A stretch of DNA of 64,000 nt from an uncultured Bacteroidota bacterium. GTDB taxonomy: Bacteria; Bacteroidota; Bacteroidia; Chitinophagales; Chitinophagaceae. Numbering within the stretch: position 1 is the first letter of the stretch; each line of letters opens with the position of its first letter. Below the pieces are notes generated by a model that saw nothing but the letters and a program-made list of their open reading frames with translations, was not told the origin of the DNA and did no database searches. Of this stretch, positions 43,068 through 56,400 are shown in pieces. The stretch covers positions 124,001 through 188,000 of the forward strand of contig CAISPO010000003.1 in NCBI GenBank assembly GCA_903887415.1, read 5' to 3'. The position numbers were made by a program, and so were the translations under genes.

Positions 43068-46000
43068 TTAGTTTTTAATAAATTTCGCAGTGGCAATTTT
43101 TATTCCATCACGGTAGCAGTCTATCATATAGCAGCCAGCAGGTAAGCCAGCCACATCAATTGAGGCTCTGTTATCAGCAGTCTGCGCACTGCTCACTTTC
43201 TGGCCAACCATATTGGTAACGGTTACACTTGCGTTATCGCCGGTTATATTCAGCAATTGCACATTTACATATGCCGCTGCCGGATTAGGGAACACTTTCA
43301 TCTCCGGCTGGCTGGTGTTCACATTGGCTATACCTGTAGTTGATGCAGGCATATTGTAGTAGGTCTTTTGTGTACATCCTCCGCGATTGGTGATTACCCA
43401 GTAGAATTTACTGGACGTTTCCAGGTCTGTAATGGAGTAATTCTGGTTATTAGCACCGGCGATCGCGGTGGAATCCAGCGTCACCGCATCATCGTAGCCC
43501 CACTGGTAATTATCCACATCGGCATCCTTGCAGATGAGCTGCTGATTAAAGTAAATAACCTCGGGGTTAATATTTGCAGCAGCGCTTACCGTGACCTGGA
43601 AGCCATTGTTGTTCCCGCAACCGAGCGAGTCATTAATAAACAGGTACACGACTGAATTACCCGGATTGTTGAAGTTTACCAGGCAATACTGCCCGGTGGA
43701 TCCCTTCGCCCACACATATCCATTGTCAACAACCCAGTTGTATGTCATACCAGGCCCCGGCGGCACCGCTGCGCCAAAATTTTGGTACAAGGTGTTATCA
43801 CATGCGGAACCAGATGGATGTACCGTAATATTAACAAGTGATGGCGTAGGATTAACTGTTACAACCACATTTTCAGTATTCGGGCAACCATATGCCGTCA
43901 AAGTATAGGTATATATAACTACAGCAGCAGTGGCTGATGTGTCAGTCAGAACTCCGTTTACACTCCCCGAACCGCTTGCACCCATTGTATTGCTCCAGGT
44001 ATATAACGTTGTTGGCGTATAGCTATCCGGGTAATAGTTAAATGAAGCCCCGCTGCAGGTAACTGCTGTAGTATCAGATGATAATTTCGGATCGGGATGA
44101 ACAGTAAGCTCGACATTCTCCGTATTCGTACAGCCGTTTGCAGTAATGGTGTAATAATAAGTGGTATTGACGTTTATATACGTTGTGTTATCCAGCGATT
44201 CATTGATGACACCGTCACTGCCCGTGCTTGCCGATGCCAGGTTATGAATACCAGGAACATAAAGACGTGTCCATGAATAAGTCGCACCGCTGGTGTTGCT
44301 GCCCGGCGTAAAATTATATACCGTATTATCGCAGGTCGTTGCGACCGATGGATTATTATTCAGCAGCGGTTTTGGGTTTACATTAACTACTACATTTTGT
44401 GTATTGGAGCAGCCTTCTGCAGTAAGTGTATATCTGTATGTAACCGGGATTATCGATGATGATGTACTATTTAGTATTTCGCTGATTGAAGCGATTGCAG
44501 CCGAATCAGCCGATTCGGTAATGCCGCCGATGGAATCACGCACCCATGCAAACGTAGTGCCAGCAGTAAGACTGGTGGCCGTATAAGCAAACACTGTGTT
44601 GTCACAAATAGAATCAGGGGTAAGGGTACTGCTTAGTGTTGGTGTTGGTTTTACAGTATCTGTCACAGTCTGTGAATTCGGGCAGCCATTTGCTGTCAGG
44701 AAGTAGGTGTAGGACACAATAACAGGGTATGTGTTCGGATTGACCAGCAGTTCGTGAACTACACCTGAATCGCTTGCTCCCAGGTTGGTGAGGCCAGGAT
44801 TTTCTTCCCGGCTCCAAGTGAAAGCAGTAAGCGGAGTATTGCTTCCGGGAATGTAGGTAAACGTATCACGCGTACAGTTTGAACCTGCGTTAAGGGGTGT
44901 ATTCAGCATTGGGGTAGGATATACTATAGTGTTTACAGTATCGATGTAATGGCAGGAACTTCCCGTAGGCGTAAGTGTAAATACGTAAGTCACTTGCTGC
45001 CGGAGTGCGGTTGTATCCGTCAGTGTTTCCTCGGGGCCGCCAAAACCACTGCCTGCATCATTGCTTATACCATACTGCAAAGCGCGGCTCCACGCAAAAT
45101 CCGTAAGGACAACATTAGAGGTCGGGTCATAGCTGAATGTACTGCCGCTGCATACCGGCGACGCAGTAACGGTGCTGGTAAGGAGCGGATGCGGATAGAC
45201 ATTTACAACAACATTCTGTGTATCCATACAGGTCATGAAATTCAGTACAAATTGATAGGTTACCGGTATCGACGTATCAGTTGCATTTACAAGAGTTTCG
45301 CTAACATCGTTTGTTCCAGTTGTTCCTGAATTTGTGATACCAGCTATATCAGCCCGGCTCCATGCATAAGTAGTGCCTGGGTCTGCGACAGTGGTGGTGG
45401 GGTGATAGGCAAATAGTGAACTGTCGCAGATGGAAGGAGGTACAAGAGTACTGTTCAGCCTTGGTACCGGGTTGTCTTTTAGTACAAAGCTCATTGACTC
45501 TCCTGTACAGCCCGAATCTACGGGAGTTACTGTAATCGTCGCGGAGTCTGGATAGTTAAATGGATTAATTGGAAGGAACTTAGCTATTTTAGTTGTGCCG
45601 TTAGGGCCCAGTCCGAAATCTGTATTATCATTTATCCAGTTAAATACCACGCCCGCAGGGCCGCCGCTGAATGTGATATCCTGTGTGGAATCACCATTGC
45701 ACACGGGTTTCAGCAATATGGCGCTTACTGCATTCACGGACGGTATCGCCCTAACTTGTACTGTAAAAGGGTTGGCGATGCTTGTGCAGGTTGCACTGCT
45801 CACCGTGAGTGTTCCTGAATAAACTGAAGCGGGTGCCGCTACGGGTACTGCAATTGGAAAAGCATTGGCAGGTATTGAATCTACTGTGGTATCAACAAAG
45901 CCCGCGAGATGCGCGGCGTTGCTCCACACTATTGCATATGACCCCGGGATCACATAGGTAACGGTAATAATCCCGTTAGTCGAATCGTAGCCCTGCGTAT

Positions 46001-47198
46001 GTGTAAAGGAAGTAACCTGTACCGGATCTGTATAAGACGAACCGCCACCGCCGCCGGTCCAAACGCCACCGCCACCGCCATAATAGCCGCCGCCGCCGCC
46101 GCCAGAAATGCCCTGCGTGCTCCCGTTGCCTCCCTGAAAAGCCGACCCATCAGAGCCAGGCGCCCAGCCGGGATAAGTTGCACCTGTTCCGCCTGAGATT
46201 TGGGTACCGCCTGCCGCATAGTTTGTAGCTGTGCCACCGCCATTGATCGCACTGTTGCCAGCTATTAATCCGCCGCCGGCACCGCCAGCCCTATCACCTG
46301 TAGAATCCCATCCGTCACCGCCGCCGCCGCCGGCTACTACTAACCAAGTGCCATCAATGGAAATTGTAGAAGCACCGCCGCCGCCGCCGCCCGAACCATA
46401 AACAAACGAGCTGGCATTACCGCCCCCGCCTGAGCCGCCAAAGGCGCCATCACCAGAACCATCACCGCCAACGCCGCCAACAGCAAAAACAAGCGGCTCA
46501 CCGCCAGTAACGGTAAGCGTACCTTGCACCCTGCCACCGTATCCTGGCATGTATGGGCCGGGGGTAGCGTTCTGCCTTCCACCCCTTGCTCCCTGCACAT
46601 CAAATTGAAGACTGGAAACACCCGCGGGTACATCCCACTCCTGGGCATTGCCAGGTGTATTAAACATCATTGTACCAGGCCCCACATTTGTCAGGCTGGA
46701 ATACGATATTGATGCACTATCCGTTCCGGCACATACTACCGGATTCGCACCCAACAACAAAGATGGCTGAGGATTTACAGTAATAATGAGGAATATCGTG
46801 TTCTCGCCGCCATTACCATCCGATACATCTATCTCGAGGACATCACCGGTAACTCCTGGCGTATAAAAAACACCCGCAGGCACTGCAGAGCCACCAGACA
46901 GAGCAACAGATGTGGGTAACCCGGTAACCGAACCAGCCGGTGTCGTCCATGTTTCTGTCTGCCCCGGATCAGGGTCGTTCACTGCGAGGTAGGCGCTTAT
47001 ATCATTAGGCACGCCGGCGCAAACGGTAATTTGTTTGCTGGCGCCGTAAACGAAAACCGGGTTAGTATTAGCGGCGACTACCTTGCCGTGGGCGCTTAAT
47101 AATAAAACAAACACAACAAAAGACAAACCTGCAGCACGAAAACCGTTAACCCTCTTTTTGTTATTTGCCTTTAATGCGTAGAAAAATCCTGATCTCAT
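43068..47198 (-). CDS. Large adhesin-like protein: glycine-rich domain, PKD-like repeats, T9SS sorting domain
   Basis: A 1376-residue secreted protein. Signal peptide region (about 16-43) is followed by an Ig-like domain (about 45-140). A glycine-rich domain (about 195-405) has GG-rich loops and hydrophobic strands (LTVTGGEPLVFAVGGVGGDG, WLVVAGGGGGDG, YYGGGGG, GGGGGSSYTDP) like the ALK/LTK glycine-rich fold. Then come about seven ~90-residue PKD-like repeats of the form LLxSTxTxxxCDNxxFxYTPxSxTxxTxFxWxR...VxYxYTLTAxGCxNTxNVVVxVNPxP. The C-terminal ~75 residues (MKVFPNPAAAYVNVQLL...AGCYMIDCYRDGIKIATAKF) are a type A T9SS sorting domain. An adhesion role is inferred. Confidence 0.88.
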   Translation of the reverse strand: MRSGFFYALKANNKKRVNGFRAAGLSFVVFVLLLSAHGKVVAANTNPVFVYGASKQITVCAGVPNDISAYLAVNDPDPGQTETWTTPAGSVTGLPTSVALSGGSAVPAGVFYTPGVTGDVLEIDVSDGNGGENTIFLIITVNPQPSLLLGANPVVCAGTDSASISYSSLTNVGPGTMMFNTPGNAQEWDVPAGVSSLQFDVQGARGGRQNATPGPYMPGYGGRVQGTLTVTGGEPLVFAVGGVGGDGSGDGAFGGSGGGGNASSFVYGSGGGGGGASTISIDGTWLVVAGGGGGDGWDSTGDRAGGAGGGLIAGNSAINGGGTATNYAAGGTQISGGTGATYPGWAPGSDGSAFQGGNGSTQGISGGGGGGYYGGGGGVWTGGGGGSSYTDPVQVTSFTHTQGYDSTNGIITVTYVIPGSYAIVWSNAAHLAGFVDTTVDSIPANAFPIAVPVAAPASVYSGTLTVSSATCTSIANPFTVQVRAIPSVNAVSAILLKPVCNGDSTQDITFSGGPAGVVFNWINDNTDFGLGPNGTTKIAKFLPINPFNYPDSATITVTPVDSGCTGESMSFVLKDNPVPRLNSTLVPPSICDSSLFAYHPTTTVADPGTTYAWSRADIAGITNSGTTGTNDVSETLVNATDTSIPVTYQFVLNFMTCMDTQNVVVNVYPHPLLTSTVTASPVCSGSTFSYDPTSNVVLTDFAWSRALQYGISNDAGSGFGGPEETLTDTTALRQQVTYVFTLTPTGSSCHYIDTVNTIVYPTPMLNTPLNAGSNCTRDTFTYIPGSNTPLTAFTWSREENPGLTNLGASDSGVVHELLVNPNTYPVIVSYTYFLTANGCPNSQTVTDTVKPTPTLSSTLTPDSICDNTVFAYTATSLTAGTTFAWVRDSIGGITESADSAAIASISEILNSTSSSIIPVTYRYTLTAEGCSNTQNVVVNVNPKPLLNNNPSVATTCDNTVYNFTPGSNTSGATYSWTRLYVPGIHNLASASTGSDGVINESLDNTTYINVNTTYYYTITANGCTNTENVELTVHPDPKLSSDTTAVTCSGASFNYYPDSYTPTTLYTWSNTMGASGSGSVNGVLTDTSATAAVVIYTYTLTAYGCPNTENVVVTVNPTPSLVNITVHPSGSACDNTLYQNFGAAVPPGPGMTYNWVVDNGYVWAKGSTGQYCLVNFNNPGNSVVYLFINDSLGCGNNNGFQVTVSAAANINPEVIYFNQQLICKDADVDNYQWGYDDAVTLDSTAIAGANNQNYSITDLETSSKFYWVITNRGGCTQKTYYNMPASTTGIANVNTSQPEMKVFPNPAAAYVNVQLLNITGDNASVTVTNMVGQKVSSAQTADNRASIDVAGLPAGCYMIDCYRDGIKIATAKFIKN

Positions 47199-47435
47199 AT
47201 CAATAATAGTTTACGAAATAATTCCGAAAAATACTCAATTAACATCAGTAATGTACAGGTACATGGACTATTTTTTTAAAAAAATATATTTCAATAAATT
47301 CTTGTTATCAATTCATCAATAAAATGTTAACAGCTATTAAATATGAATTGCCGCTATGCTCAAGTTGTTGTTAATGTAACAAGACGAAATTTAATTGGGC
47401 ATAATGCTGCCAAGTTCGCCAAAACAGTAATTACG
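47199..47435. other. AT-rich intergenic region upstream of the 1376-residue gene
   Basis: 237 bases of AT-rich DNA without a gene. On the minus strand a TATTTTTC box (one mismatch to TAnnTTTG, near 47244-47251) could drive the downstream adhesin gene. CATGTACCTGTACAT near 47254-47268 is nearly self-complementary. No terminator with a clear stem was seen for the giant gene. Confidence 0.4.
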
Positions 47436-50400
47436 TTATTTGCTAATGATAAAGTGGAAGATAATATGTCCTGTGTCGCTAAGGTTTGAATTGGCTTTCC
47501 CTGAAAGATTCAACAGATAGGCTCCATTGGCTAACGAATTAGCCAGCTCAAATTTTTCGCTGAACTTCCCATTTATGGCCTGCAACGTCTTTCTGCACAC
47601 AACTTGCCCGACCATATCCGTTATTTCTATCGAAACAGGCCCGTCATCGGAACCGGTGTTCCCGGTAACCGTAAATGTCCCATTATTAGGATTAGGTATA
47701 AGCCTTACCCCGCTTATGCCTGGCGACATAATTGAAACTTCTGTGTTATTAATGCTGATGACCACCTGCGCTTCTGCCGATACTTCACCGCAATAACTGC
47801 CGCCCGATGTTGTACAGGACACAGTATCATTATTCGCCAGGCTGCTGCTCACAAATGTATCTGATGTTGCGCCGGAAACTGCGATGCCATCTATTTTCCA
47901 TTGATAAGAGATACCGGTACCCCCGTTTGTAACTGTGGCAATCAATGTATCCGGCTGTCCTGGCGCCAATGCACCGCCCGGATAGGCTGCAATGCTTTCT
48001 ACGGGCGTGAGCAGCGGTATAACGGTCATGTTTATATTGTTGCTGCTAAATGCGGTATCTATGGAAAGGCAGTGGTAGTTACTGTGAATAGCACAAAAAA
48101 TGTTGTCGCCATTCAACGGCAAATAAGTATAAGTGCTGCCCCATCCGGCATTAATACCATTTTTCATCCACCTGTATGTTGGCAGTGAACCGCCATTCAC
48201 CGGATCGGGAATAATGGTAACGGAATGTGCGGCACATATAGAATCGCCGGGACTGGCTGAAATGGTCACAGATGGCGCAACATTAGGAGTCGTGGTTACA
48301 CTAAAGGTAGCGCTGGCTGTTGCCGGCATTACACATGCCGCATTACTTGCCATTGTTACTGAAAGGACATCTCCGTTCAAAGGTGCATAAGCATAGGCAC
48401 TGTCGGAACCGGTAACACCAAGGCCGTTTACAAACCAACTGTACATAGGCGTACTGCCGCCAAACGCCGGTATTGCTTTGAATATAGCTATTGATCCCTC
48501 ACAAACCGTATCGCCTATTGTAGTGGTTATAGTAACCGAAGGTGCAGAGATCGGAGTGACGTTAATTATAGCCGCCCCTGTCATATTGCTGCTGCACCCG
48601 GTAATGGAGTCAACTGCAAGCACTGAATAGGAGCCTGCGGCGGTAAAAGGCCCATAAGAAAGGGCCGCGCCGGTACCAGGTTCGGCAGCAACAAAAGACG
48701 CTCCGTTATACAGGTTGTAGCTGACCCCCACGCCTGAGCCATTTAGCGATATACCTAAACCCGTTCCGCCAGCGCAATAACTTCCGCCGCCGGTTATATT
48801 AAAGGATGCAGGCACTACATTCACCGTAACAATAACGGCTGCGCTGCAGCCGCTGGGCAGCAGGTACGAAATAACCGTTATGCCGGATGCAACAGCCATT
48901 GCTATACCGCTCCCCGAACCTATACTCGCTACAGTTGCCGTATTGCTGCTCCAGGCGCCGCCTGAAACCAGGTCACTGAACACATATGACGAGCCAACGC
49001 AGAGTCCGGTAGCACCTGCTATAGGGAAAATCGGATTTACTGTCACTACCTTGGTTACAAAGCAACCTGTTGACATAGTATAAGTGATCGTTACTGCACC
49101 ACCCGATGCACCAGTTACAGTACCCGTAGCACTGCCAGCACTGGCAATTGCCGGGTTGCCGCTGCTCCACGTGCCGCCTGCAGTCGCATCGCTCAAATAA
49201 ATGAAACTACCCTGACATACAACTGAAGCCCCTGTGATAGCAACAGGATATGGGTTGACGGTAATAATTGCTGAAGCGATGCAACCAGTAGGGAGCGTAT
49301 AAGTGATGATAGCAGTACCAAGCGCCGCACCGGCAGCTATACCGGATGCAGTACCGATTACGGCAATAGCCGAAGAGGACACACTCCATGTGCCCCCGGC
49401 CAGGGTATCGCTAAAATGGGAGCTTGACCCAAGGCACACACTCCTGTTGCCAGCTATAACGGACGGCAGCGGGTTAACCGTAAATCCGGTTATGGCTGTG
49501 CATCCCGTTGGCAATTCATAAGTAATAACAACCGACCCGGCAGACAGGCCGTTTACTATACCGGAACCAGATCCTGCAGTTGCCATTGCATCATTGCTGC
49601 TGCTCCATGTACCGCCTGCTGATACATCAGATATTGTAACAGATGCACCGGCACACACACGGGTTGCACCCAGGATCGCAGCAGGGGACGCATTAACCGT
49701 AACATTCAAGGTACTAATGCAGCCCGTAGGTAATCTGTAGGTAATGGCCGCATTGCCGGTTGCTACGCCTTGCATCAGCCCGGTAACTGCGTTTATTACT
49801 GCAACGCCGGTGGTTCCGGAACTCCAGTTGCCACCAGCCACGCTGTCACTTAAAGGATAACTGACTCCGGTGCATAGCCAAGAATCGCCGGAAATAACCG
49901 ATGGCAATGGATCAATAGTAACCACCTTAACAGCAAAGCAGCCTGAGCCCAATGTATAGCTGATCATGCTCGTACCTGGAGATATTCCTGTTACCACACC
50001 GGTTGTTCCGTCAGCTACTGCAATCGTAGTATTGCTGCTGCTCCATGTTCCGCTGGCTGTGGCATTAGTTAAGCTGGAGGTCTGCCCTTCGCAAATTGCT
50101 AATGTCCCTGTTATCGGCGAGGGCGAAGCAAAAACAGTTTCCATAATAGTCGCAATGCAGCCGGTGGATAAGGTATAAGTGACGATAGCAGTGCCTGCCG
50201 ATATTCCGCTAACAACACCTGTTGCGCTGCCAATGGCTGCAACACCGGCAGGAACGGCAATACTCCAGCTACCACCGGTTGTTATGTCAGTAAGTGCAAC
50301 CGTGCTTCCTGTGCATACGCTTGAAGCGCCGGTAATGGCTGCCGGCAATGAGTTCACGGTTACGATAGCAGTTGCATTGCACCCTGTGGGGAAAGCATAT

Positions 50401-53400
50401 GTAATCATTGTTGTACCTGCAGAAATACCAGTAACAATTCCGGCTGAGCCTATGCTGCCTGTTGCAGGAGAACCACTACCCCATGAACCGCCGGATGAAA
50501 AATCGCTAAGCGTGGTGGTGAGCCCTGCGCATACATGCATTGTACCTGATATGGCAGCAGGCAGTGGATTGACAGTAATAATATAGGCAGCGATGCAGCC
50601 TGTACCTAATGTATAAGTAATGCCCGCCGCCCCTGCAGATATTCCGGTAACCATACCTGTACCTGCGCCAATTGTTGCAACACCTGCCGCCCCGGAGTTC
50701 CAGGAGCCGCCGGTGGTAGCATCTGAAAGTACGGTTGTTGCCGCAGCGCATATAGCCGCTGCACCTGTAACCGGAGCCGGCAACGGATTGACCGTTATAG
50801 TAAGGGTATTGATACAGCCGGTATTTAAAGTGTATGTAATGACCGATGTACCAGCGGAAACACCTGTAACAACACCTGTTGCCGATCCAATACCTGAAAT
50901 GCCCGGCGATGCTGAGCTCCAGCTACCACCCGCAGTGGCATCACTTAAATTTATGGTGAGCCCGGCACACACATGTAAGGGCCCTGTTATTGCCGCAGGC
51001 AGTGGGTTCACAGTCACAGCACAAATAGTAATACAACCGGTTGGCAATGCATAAGTAACTGCACCGGCACCTACTGCTACGCCGGTGACAGTACCCGTTG
51101 ATGAGCCAACAGACTCAATCCCCGGAGAACCGCTGCTCCACGTACCCCCCGATGTAGAATCGGTTAAATTAGTGGACAGTCCCAAACAGACACTTCTTAC
51201 CCCGTTGATGGCCTGGGGCAGCGGATTGACTGTAACATTGGCTGTGGCTATACAGCCCGTTGGCAGCATATAAGTAATCACCGCATCCCCCGCAGATGCA
51301 CCTCCTACCGTTCCTGTGCCTGCCCCTGCAATAGCTACCAAAACATCGCTGCTGGACCATGTGCCGCCAGGAGTAATATCAGTAAGCACTGTTGTAGATC
51401 CTGCACAAACATTTGCGATACCCGTAATTGCAGCAGGCAATGGATATACTGTAACAATGATAGTAGCCATGCAACCAGTAGGCAGTGTGTAAGTAACAAC
51501 ACCTGTGCCTGCCGAGATTCCCGTGACCGCACCAGCACTGCCAGAAACGGATAACACCACGGCGGTGCTACTCCATGTCCCGCCAGGAGCCGCATCAGTT
51601 AATGTAATGGCAAGCCCTGCACATACGCGCGCAATTCCTCCAATTGCCGATGGCAACGGATCAACAAGGACAGAAGTCGTATTCAAACAGCCGGTTGGCA
51701 AAGTATAAGTAATAGTAGCACTGCCCGCCCCGGCCCCGGTCACAATGCCGGAAGATGCTATTGCTGCGACCGAAGCATTGCTGCTGCTCCACGTACCGCC
51801 GCCTGTAATATCAGTCAATGTAGTGGTCAGTCCATAACATAGCTCCGTGGTACCACCTATGGCAGCGGGAAGTGGATTCACAGTTGCATTTGTAAATGTA
51901 GTGCAGCCCGAGCCAATAGTATAAGTGATCGTGGTAGTACCTGCCGAAATACCATGCACGATGCCGGCTATTGGATCAATAGTGCCGACAACCATATTGC
52001 TGCTGCTCCAAGTGCCTCCTGCGAAAGCATCGCTTAATGTGGTTGTCAGCCCGGCACAGACGACCCTTGTTCCCGAGATCGGCGATGGCAATGAATTGAC
52101 GGTTACAACTACGGTGGCTATACAGCCTGCGCTTAGCACATAAGATATTGCGGATGTACCTGAACTGATGCCAGAAACAACGCCTGTAGCAGGTCCTACG
52201 CCAGCAACACCTGCATTGCTGCTGCTCCAGGTACCTACCCCGGTAACATCGCTTAGCGAAGTGGTATATCCGAGGCACACATTCGGGTTGCCCGTTATCG
52301 CAGCTATAGTATTCACAGTCACTGTAGTGCTGGCAATACATCCAGTTGGCAGCGTGTAGGTAATATTATCTGTGCCCGCAGCTATACCGGTAACGACCCC
52401 GGTTGCCGTAGCAGCAGTTGCGACACTCACATCGCCACTGCTCCATGTACCGCCCGCAGATGCATCGCTGAGATTCGTTGTCAGCCCCACACAAAAAACT
52501 GCATTCCCGGTAATAGCCGCAGGCAGCGGATTAACTGTTATCGCAGCGGTAACATTGCACCCTGTTGATAATGTATAGGTAATTGTCGCCGTCCCTGGGG
52601 AAACACCGGATAGAACGCCGGTAGCAGAGTTTATGGTAGCTACAGCAAGGTTATTACTGGCCCATGTGCCACCGCCTGTGGCATCACTTAATATTATGGT
52701 TAATCCCTGGCATACAGTAGCAGCACCTGAAATAACAGATGGCATTGGGTTTACAGTGACGGGTTGTGATGCAACGCAGCCGGTTGGCAAAGTATATACA
52801 ATTGTTGCTGTGCCTGCCAGGTTTCCGGTCACATTGCCACTACCCGATGAAATACTGGCAACACCGGTATTCAGGCTGCTCCATGCGCCTCCGGCTGATG
52901 CATCAGTTAAACTCGTTGTTGAACCTGAGCAAAGAAAGAATATCCCGGTTATGGCAGATGGCAAAGGGTTTACCGTTACGATAGCATTCACCGAACATCC
53001 GCCGCCCGTTGGCGCGGGGATGGTATAGGTGATGGCAGCGGTTCCGGCAGAGGATCCAGCGACTACGCCAGTACTTCCCACCGCAGCAATTCCTGCATTG
53101 CTGCTGCTCCATGTACCGCCGGCGGTAGCGTCAGATAAGGCTGTTGTCAACCCATAGCAAACAGTCTTGGTTCCGGAGATGGAAAGAGGGATGGGGTTCA
53201 CAGTGATGGTATAAAAAGTGATGCATCCCATGCCCGGCGCAATTGGTATGGTATAAGTAATATTTGCTGTTCCTGCGGTAATGCCCATCACGTTTCCGGT
53301 GGTTGCGCCTATTGCCGCCACACCTATATTGCTGCTGGCCCAGGTGCCGGGAGTGACAACATCCGTTAAGACCGCGGTAGCACCTATACATATCCCGGCG

Positions 53401-56400
53401 GGGCCGCTAATGGCAGGAGGCAGCGGAGTAACGGTTACAATAAGTGTATTGATACACCCGGTATTGATAACATAAGTGATCACAGCGGTGCCGCCCGACA
53501 CGCCTAACACAATTCCGCTGCTGGTGCCTATCCAGGCTATTGCCGTGTTGCTGCTGCTCCATGTGCCGGCACCAGTGGCATCACTGATATTTATTGTTGA
53601 CCCCACGCAAACATTTGCGCCGCCTGTAATAGCAACCGGCAGTGGCTGCACGGTAACAATAGTAGTTGCCAAACAGCCAGTAGGCAAAATATACGTGATG
53701 CCAGCGGTTCCCGCACTCACGCCGCTTACTATTCCTGTAGCAGAACCAACCATAGCTATAATGGTATTGCCGCTGCTCCACGTCCCGCCGGTTGCGGCAT
53801 CTGTCAGGTTGGTTGTCGTGCCGGCACATAGCAGCGTATTTCCAGTGATGCCCGGAGGCAGCGGATTGACGGTAACTAACACATTATTGTAACACCCGGT
53901 GGCCAGCACATAGCTGATAGCGGCATTGCCGGTAGCCAGGCCATTAACAATGCCTGAAGCCGAGCCAACTGTTGCTACAGAGCTATTGCCCGTACTCCAT
54001 GTACCGCCGCCTGTGGCATTGCTGAGACTTGCTGTGAGGCCTGCACAAACAGACGGGGTGCCTGCAATACCAGCCGGAACAGGATAGACAGTAACAACCG
54101 ATGTGGTAAGACAGCCTGTGCCGAGCTTATATGTAATGTTCACCGTGCCGGCAGCACTGCCGGCAACAATACCTGTCATCAATCCCACCGGCGCAACCAA
54201 AGGATTGCTGCTGCTCCAGGTGCCACCAGGCGTGGCGTCGCTCATTTGTGTTGTAGCCCCGTAACAAAGATTAGCAGCTTGTGTAATTGTTGCCGGCAAC
54301 GGATTAACAGTGACTATAGTAGCCAGTGTACACCCTGCGCCCAAAGAATAAGTGATCGTAACTATGCCAGTGCTAATTCCATTGACGACACCTGTTGCAG
54401 AGCCAACCGTCGCTAAGGAAACATCACTGCTGCTCCATGTACCCCCTCCGCCGTAAGGATCACTCAGGCTTGTGGAAAAACCTGCGCATACAAAGGCGGT
54501 ACCCGATATAGAAGATGGCAGCAGGTTTACTGTAACAATAGTTGTCGTAATACAACCGGCGCCAAGTGAATAAGTAATAATAGCCGTGCCCCCTCCCGCA
54601 CCACTTAGCAGGCCTGATGCCGGGCCAACGGTTGCCACTGCGGGATTGCTGCTGCTCCAGTTGCCGCTGCCGATACTATCCGTTAGCGTAGTGACAGACC
54701 CTGCACAGATATTCGTAGTTCCGTCTATAACTGACGGCTGCGGATTGCTATTAAGCGTTACAGTCGCAGCGCATCCGGAAGAAAAGGAATAAGAGATAGT
54801 AGTTGCCCCCACAGAGAGTGTATTCACAAGCCCGGTTGAGCCAATAGTCGCGACAATTGTGTTACTGCTGCTCCACGTGCCACCCGCTGAAGCATCACTG
54901 AATGTGGTGGTGAATCCCTGGCAAACGTTTGAATTGCCGAAAACCGGCAGCGGCATGGCATTCACAGTAACGGTGGCCATGACACGGCAGCCTGTAGCAT
55001 ACCCATAAGTAATGACAGCCGCGCCGATACCAACGCCGGTAACAATACCGGTTCCCGTGCCCACCGAAGCTACACTTGTGTTACTGCTGCTCCAACTGCC
55101 ACCTGCTACAGCATCAGATAAATTAGCCAACTGACTTTGGCAGAGCGTTGTTGGCCCGGTTATAGGCGCAGGCATTGTGTTCACTGTAAAAGTAAAACCG
55201 GTAGCACACCCATCAGAAAGTGTATAAGAAACAGACGTAGTACCCGCTGACAGCCCGGTTATAATTCCGGTTCCGGTTCCAATGGTTGCCACCAAGGGAT
55301 TACTGCTGCTCCAAGACCCACCACTGCTTACATCACTCAATGTAGTCGCGGTTCCGCCACACATCGATGAAATACCGGTTATCGAGGCAGGCGCCAGGTT
55401 GATGGTCATTGTGCTGACAACGCTGCATCCACCCGTAAGCGTATAAGTAATATTGGATGTACCATTCGACAGGCCCACTGCAACCCCGCTGCTTGCACCG
55501 ATTATTGCAACGGAAGTAGTCCCGCTGTTCCACGCACCTCCTCCAAAGGGGTCACTCAAAATGGTAGCCGTCCCCTGGCAAAGGCTCAGGTTCCCAGTTA
55601 TAGCAGAGGGGGTTTGATTTACCGTCATTGTTTTGGCAGCGGTGCATCCTGTTGGTAATGTATAAATCACAGTAACCGTTCCTGCAGCAATACCCGTCAC
55701 AGAGCCTCCCGACCCTACTGTAGCAACTGAAGTGCTGCCACTCCATGATCCGCCTCCTGTTCCATCAGTTAATATTGTAGCCGCACCTGTACAAACACCC
55801 GATGCGCCGGATATTGCAACCGGCAATGGATTAATGGTGACTGCTGCGGTAACAGCGCAACCAGTGCCGCCATCAGTATAGGTTATGTTCGATGTACCTG
55901 CGCTGACCCCAATCACAAATCCGCTGGATGAACCGATAAAAACAGTTGATACATTGCCGCTAACCCATGTGCCGCCGGTTATCGCATCGGTGAGTGTAGT
56001 TGTTGCCCCCTGGCATATACCCCTGCTGCCGGAAATTGCCGGAGGCAGCGCATTTACCGTAACGGTCGTATCTGCAACACAACCAGTACCAAGCGTATAG
56101 GTAATATTTACAGTACCTGCAGCTATGCCCGTTACCGCGCCGGAAGCTGAGCCAACCGTGCCTGTAAATACATTGCCGCTGCTCCATGTGCCGCCGCCTG
56201 TGCCGTCTGTTAATACCGTACTCTGCCCCACGCATGTGGTAAGGCTGCCGGTTATGGCAGCAGGCAGGGGGTTCACTGTTATTATTTTTGAAGCAGTGCA
56301 ATTGGTTGGTAACGTATAAATGACACTTGCCGTACCGGCGGCAACACCAGTCACAACACCGCTGCTGCTGCCCACTGTAGCTGCCAGTGTATTGCTGCTG

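Noticed and set aside
46040-46460. CCGCCGCCG-rich tract that looks like a microsatellite
   Set aside because: It is the complement of Gly codons in the glycine-rich domain of the 1376-residue protein, not an independent repeat.
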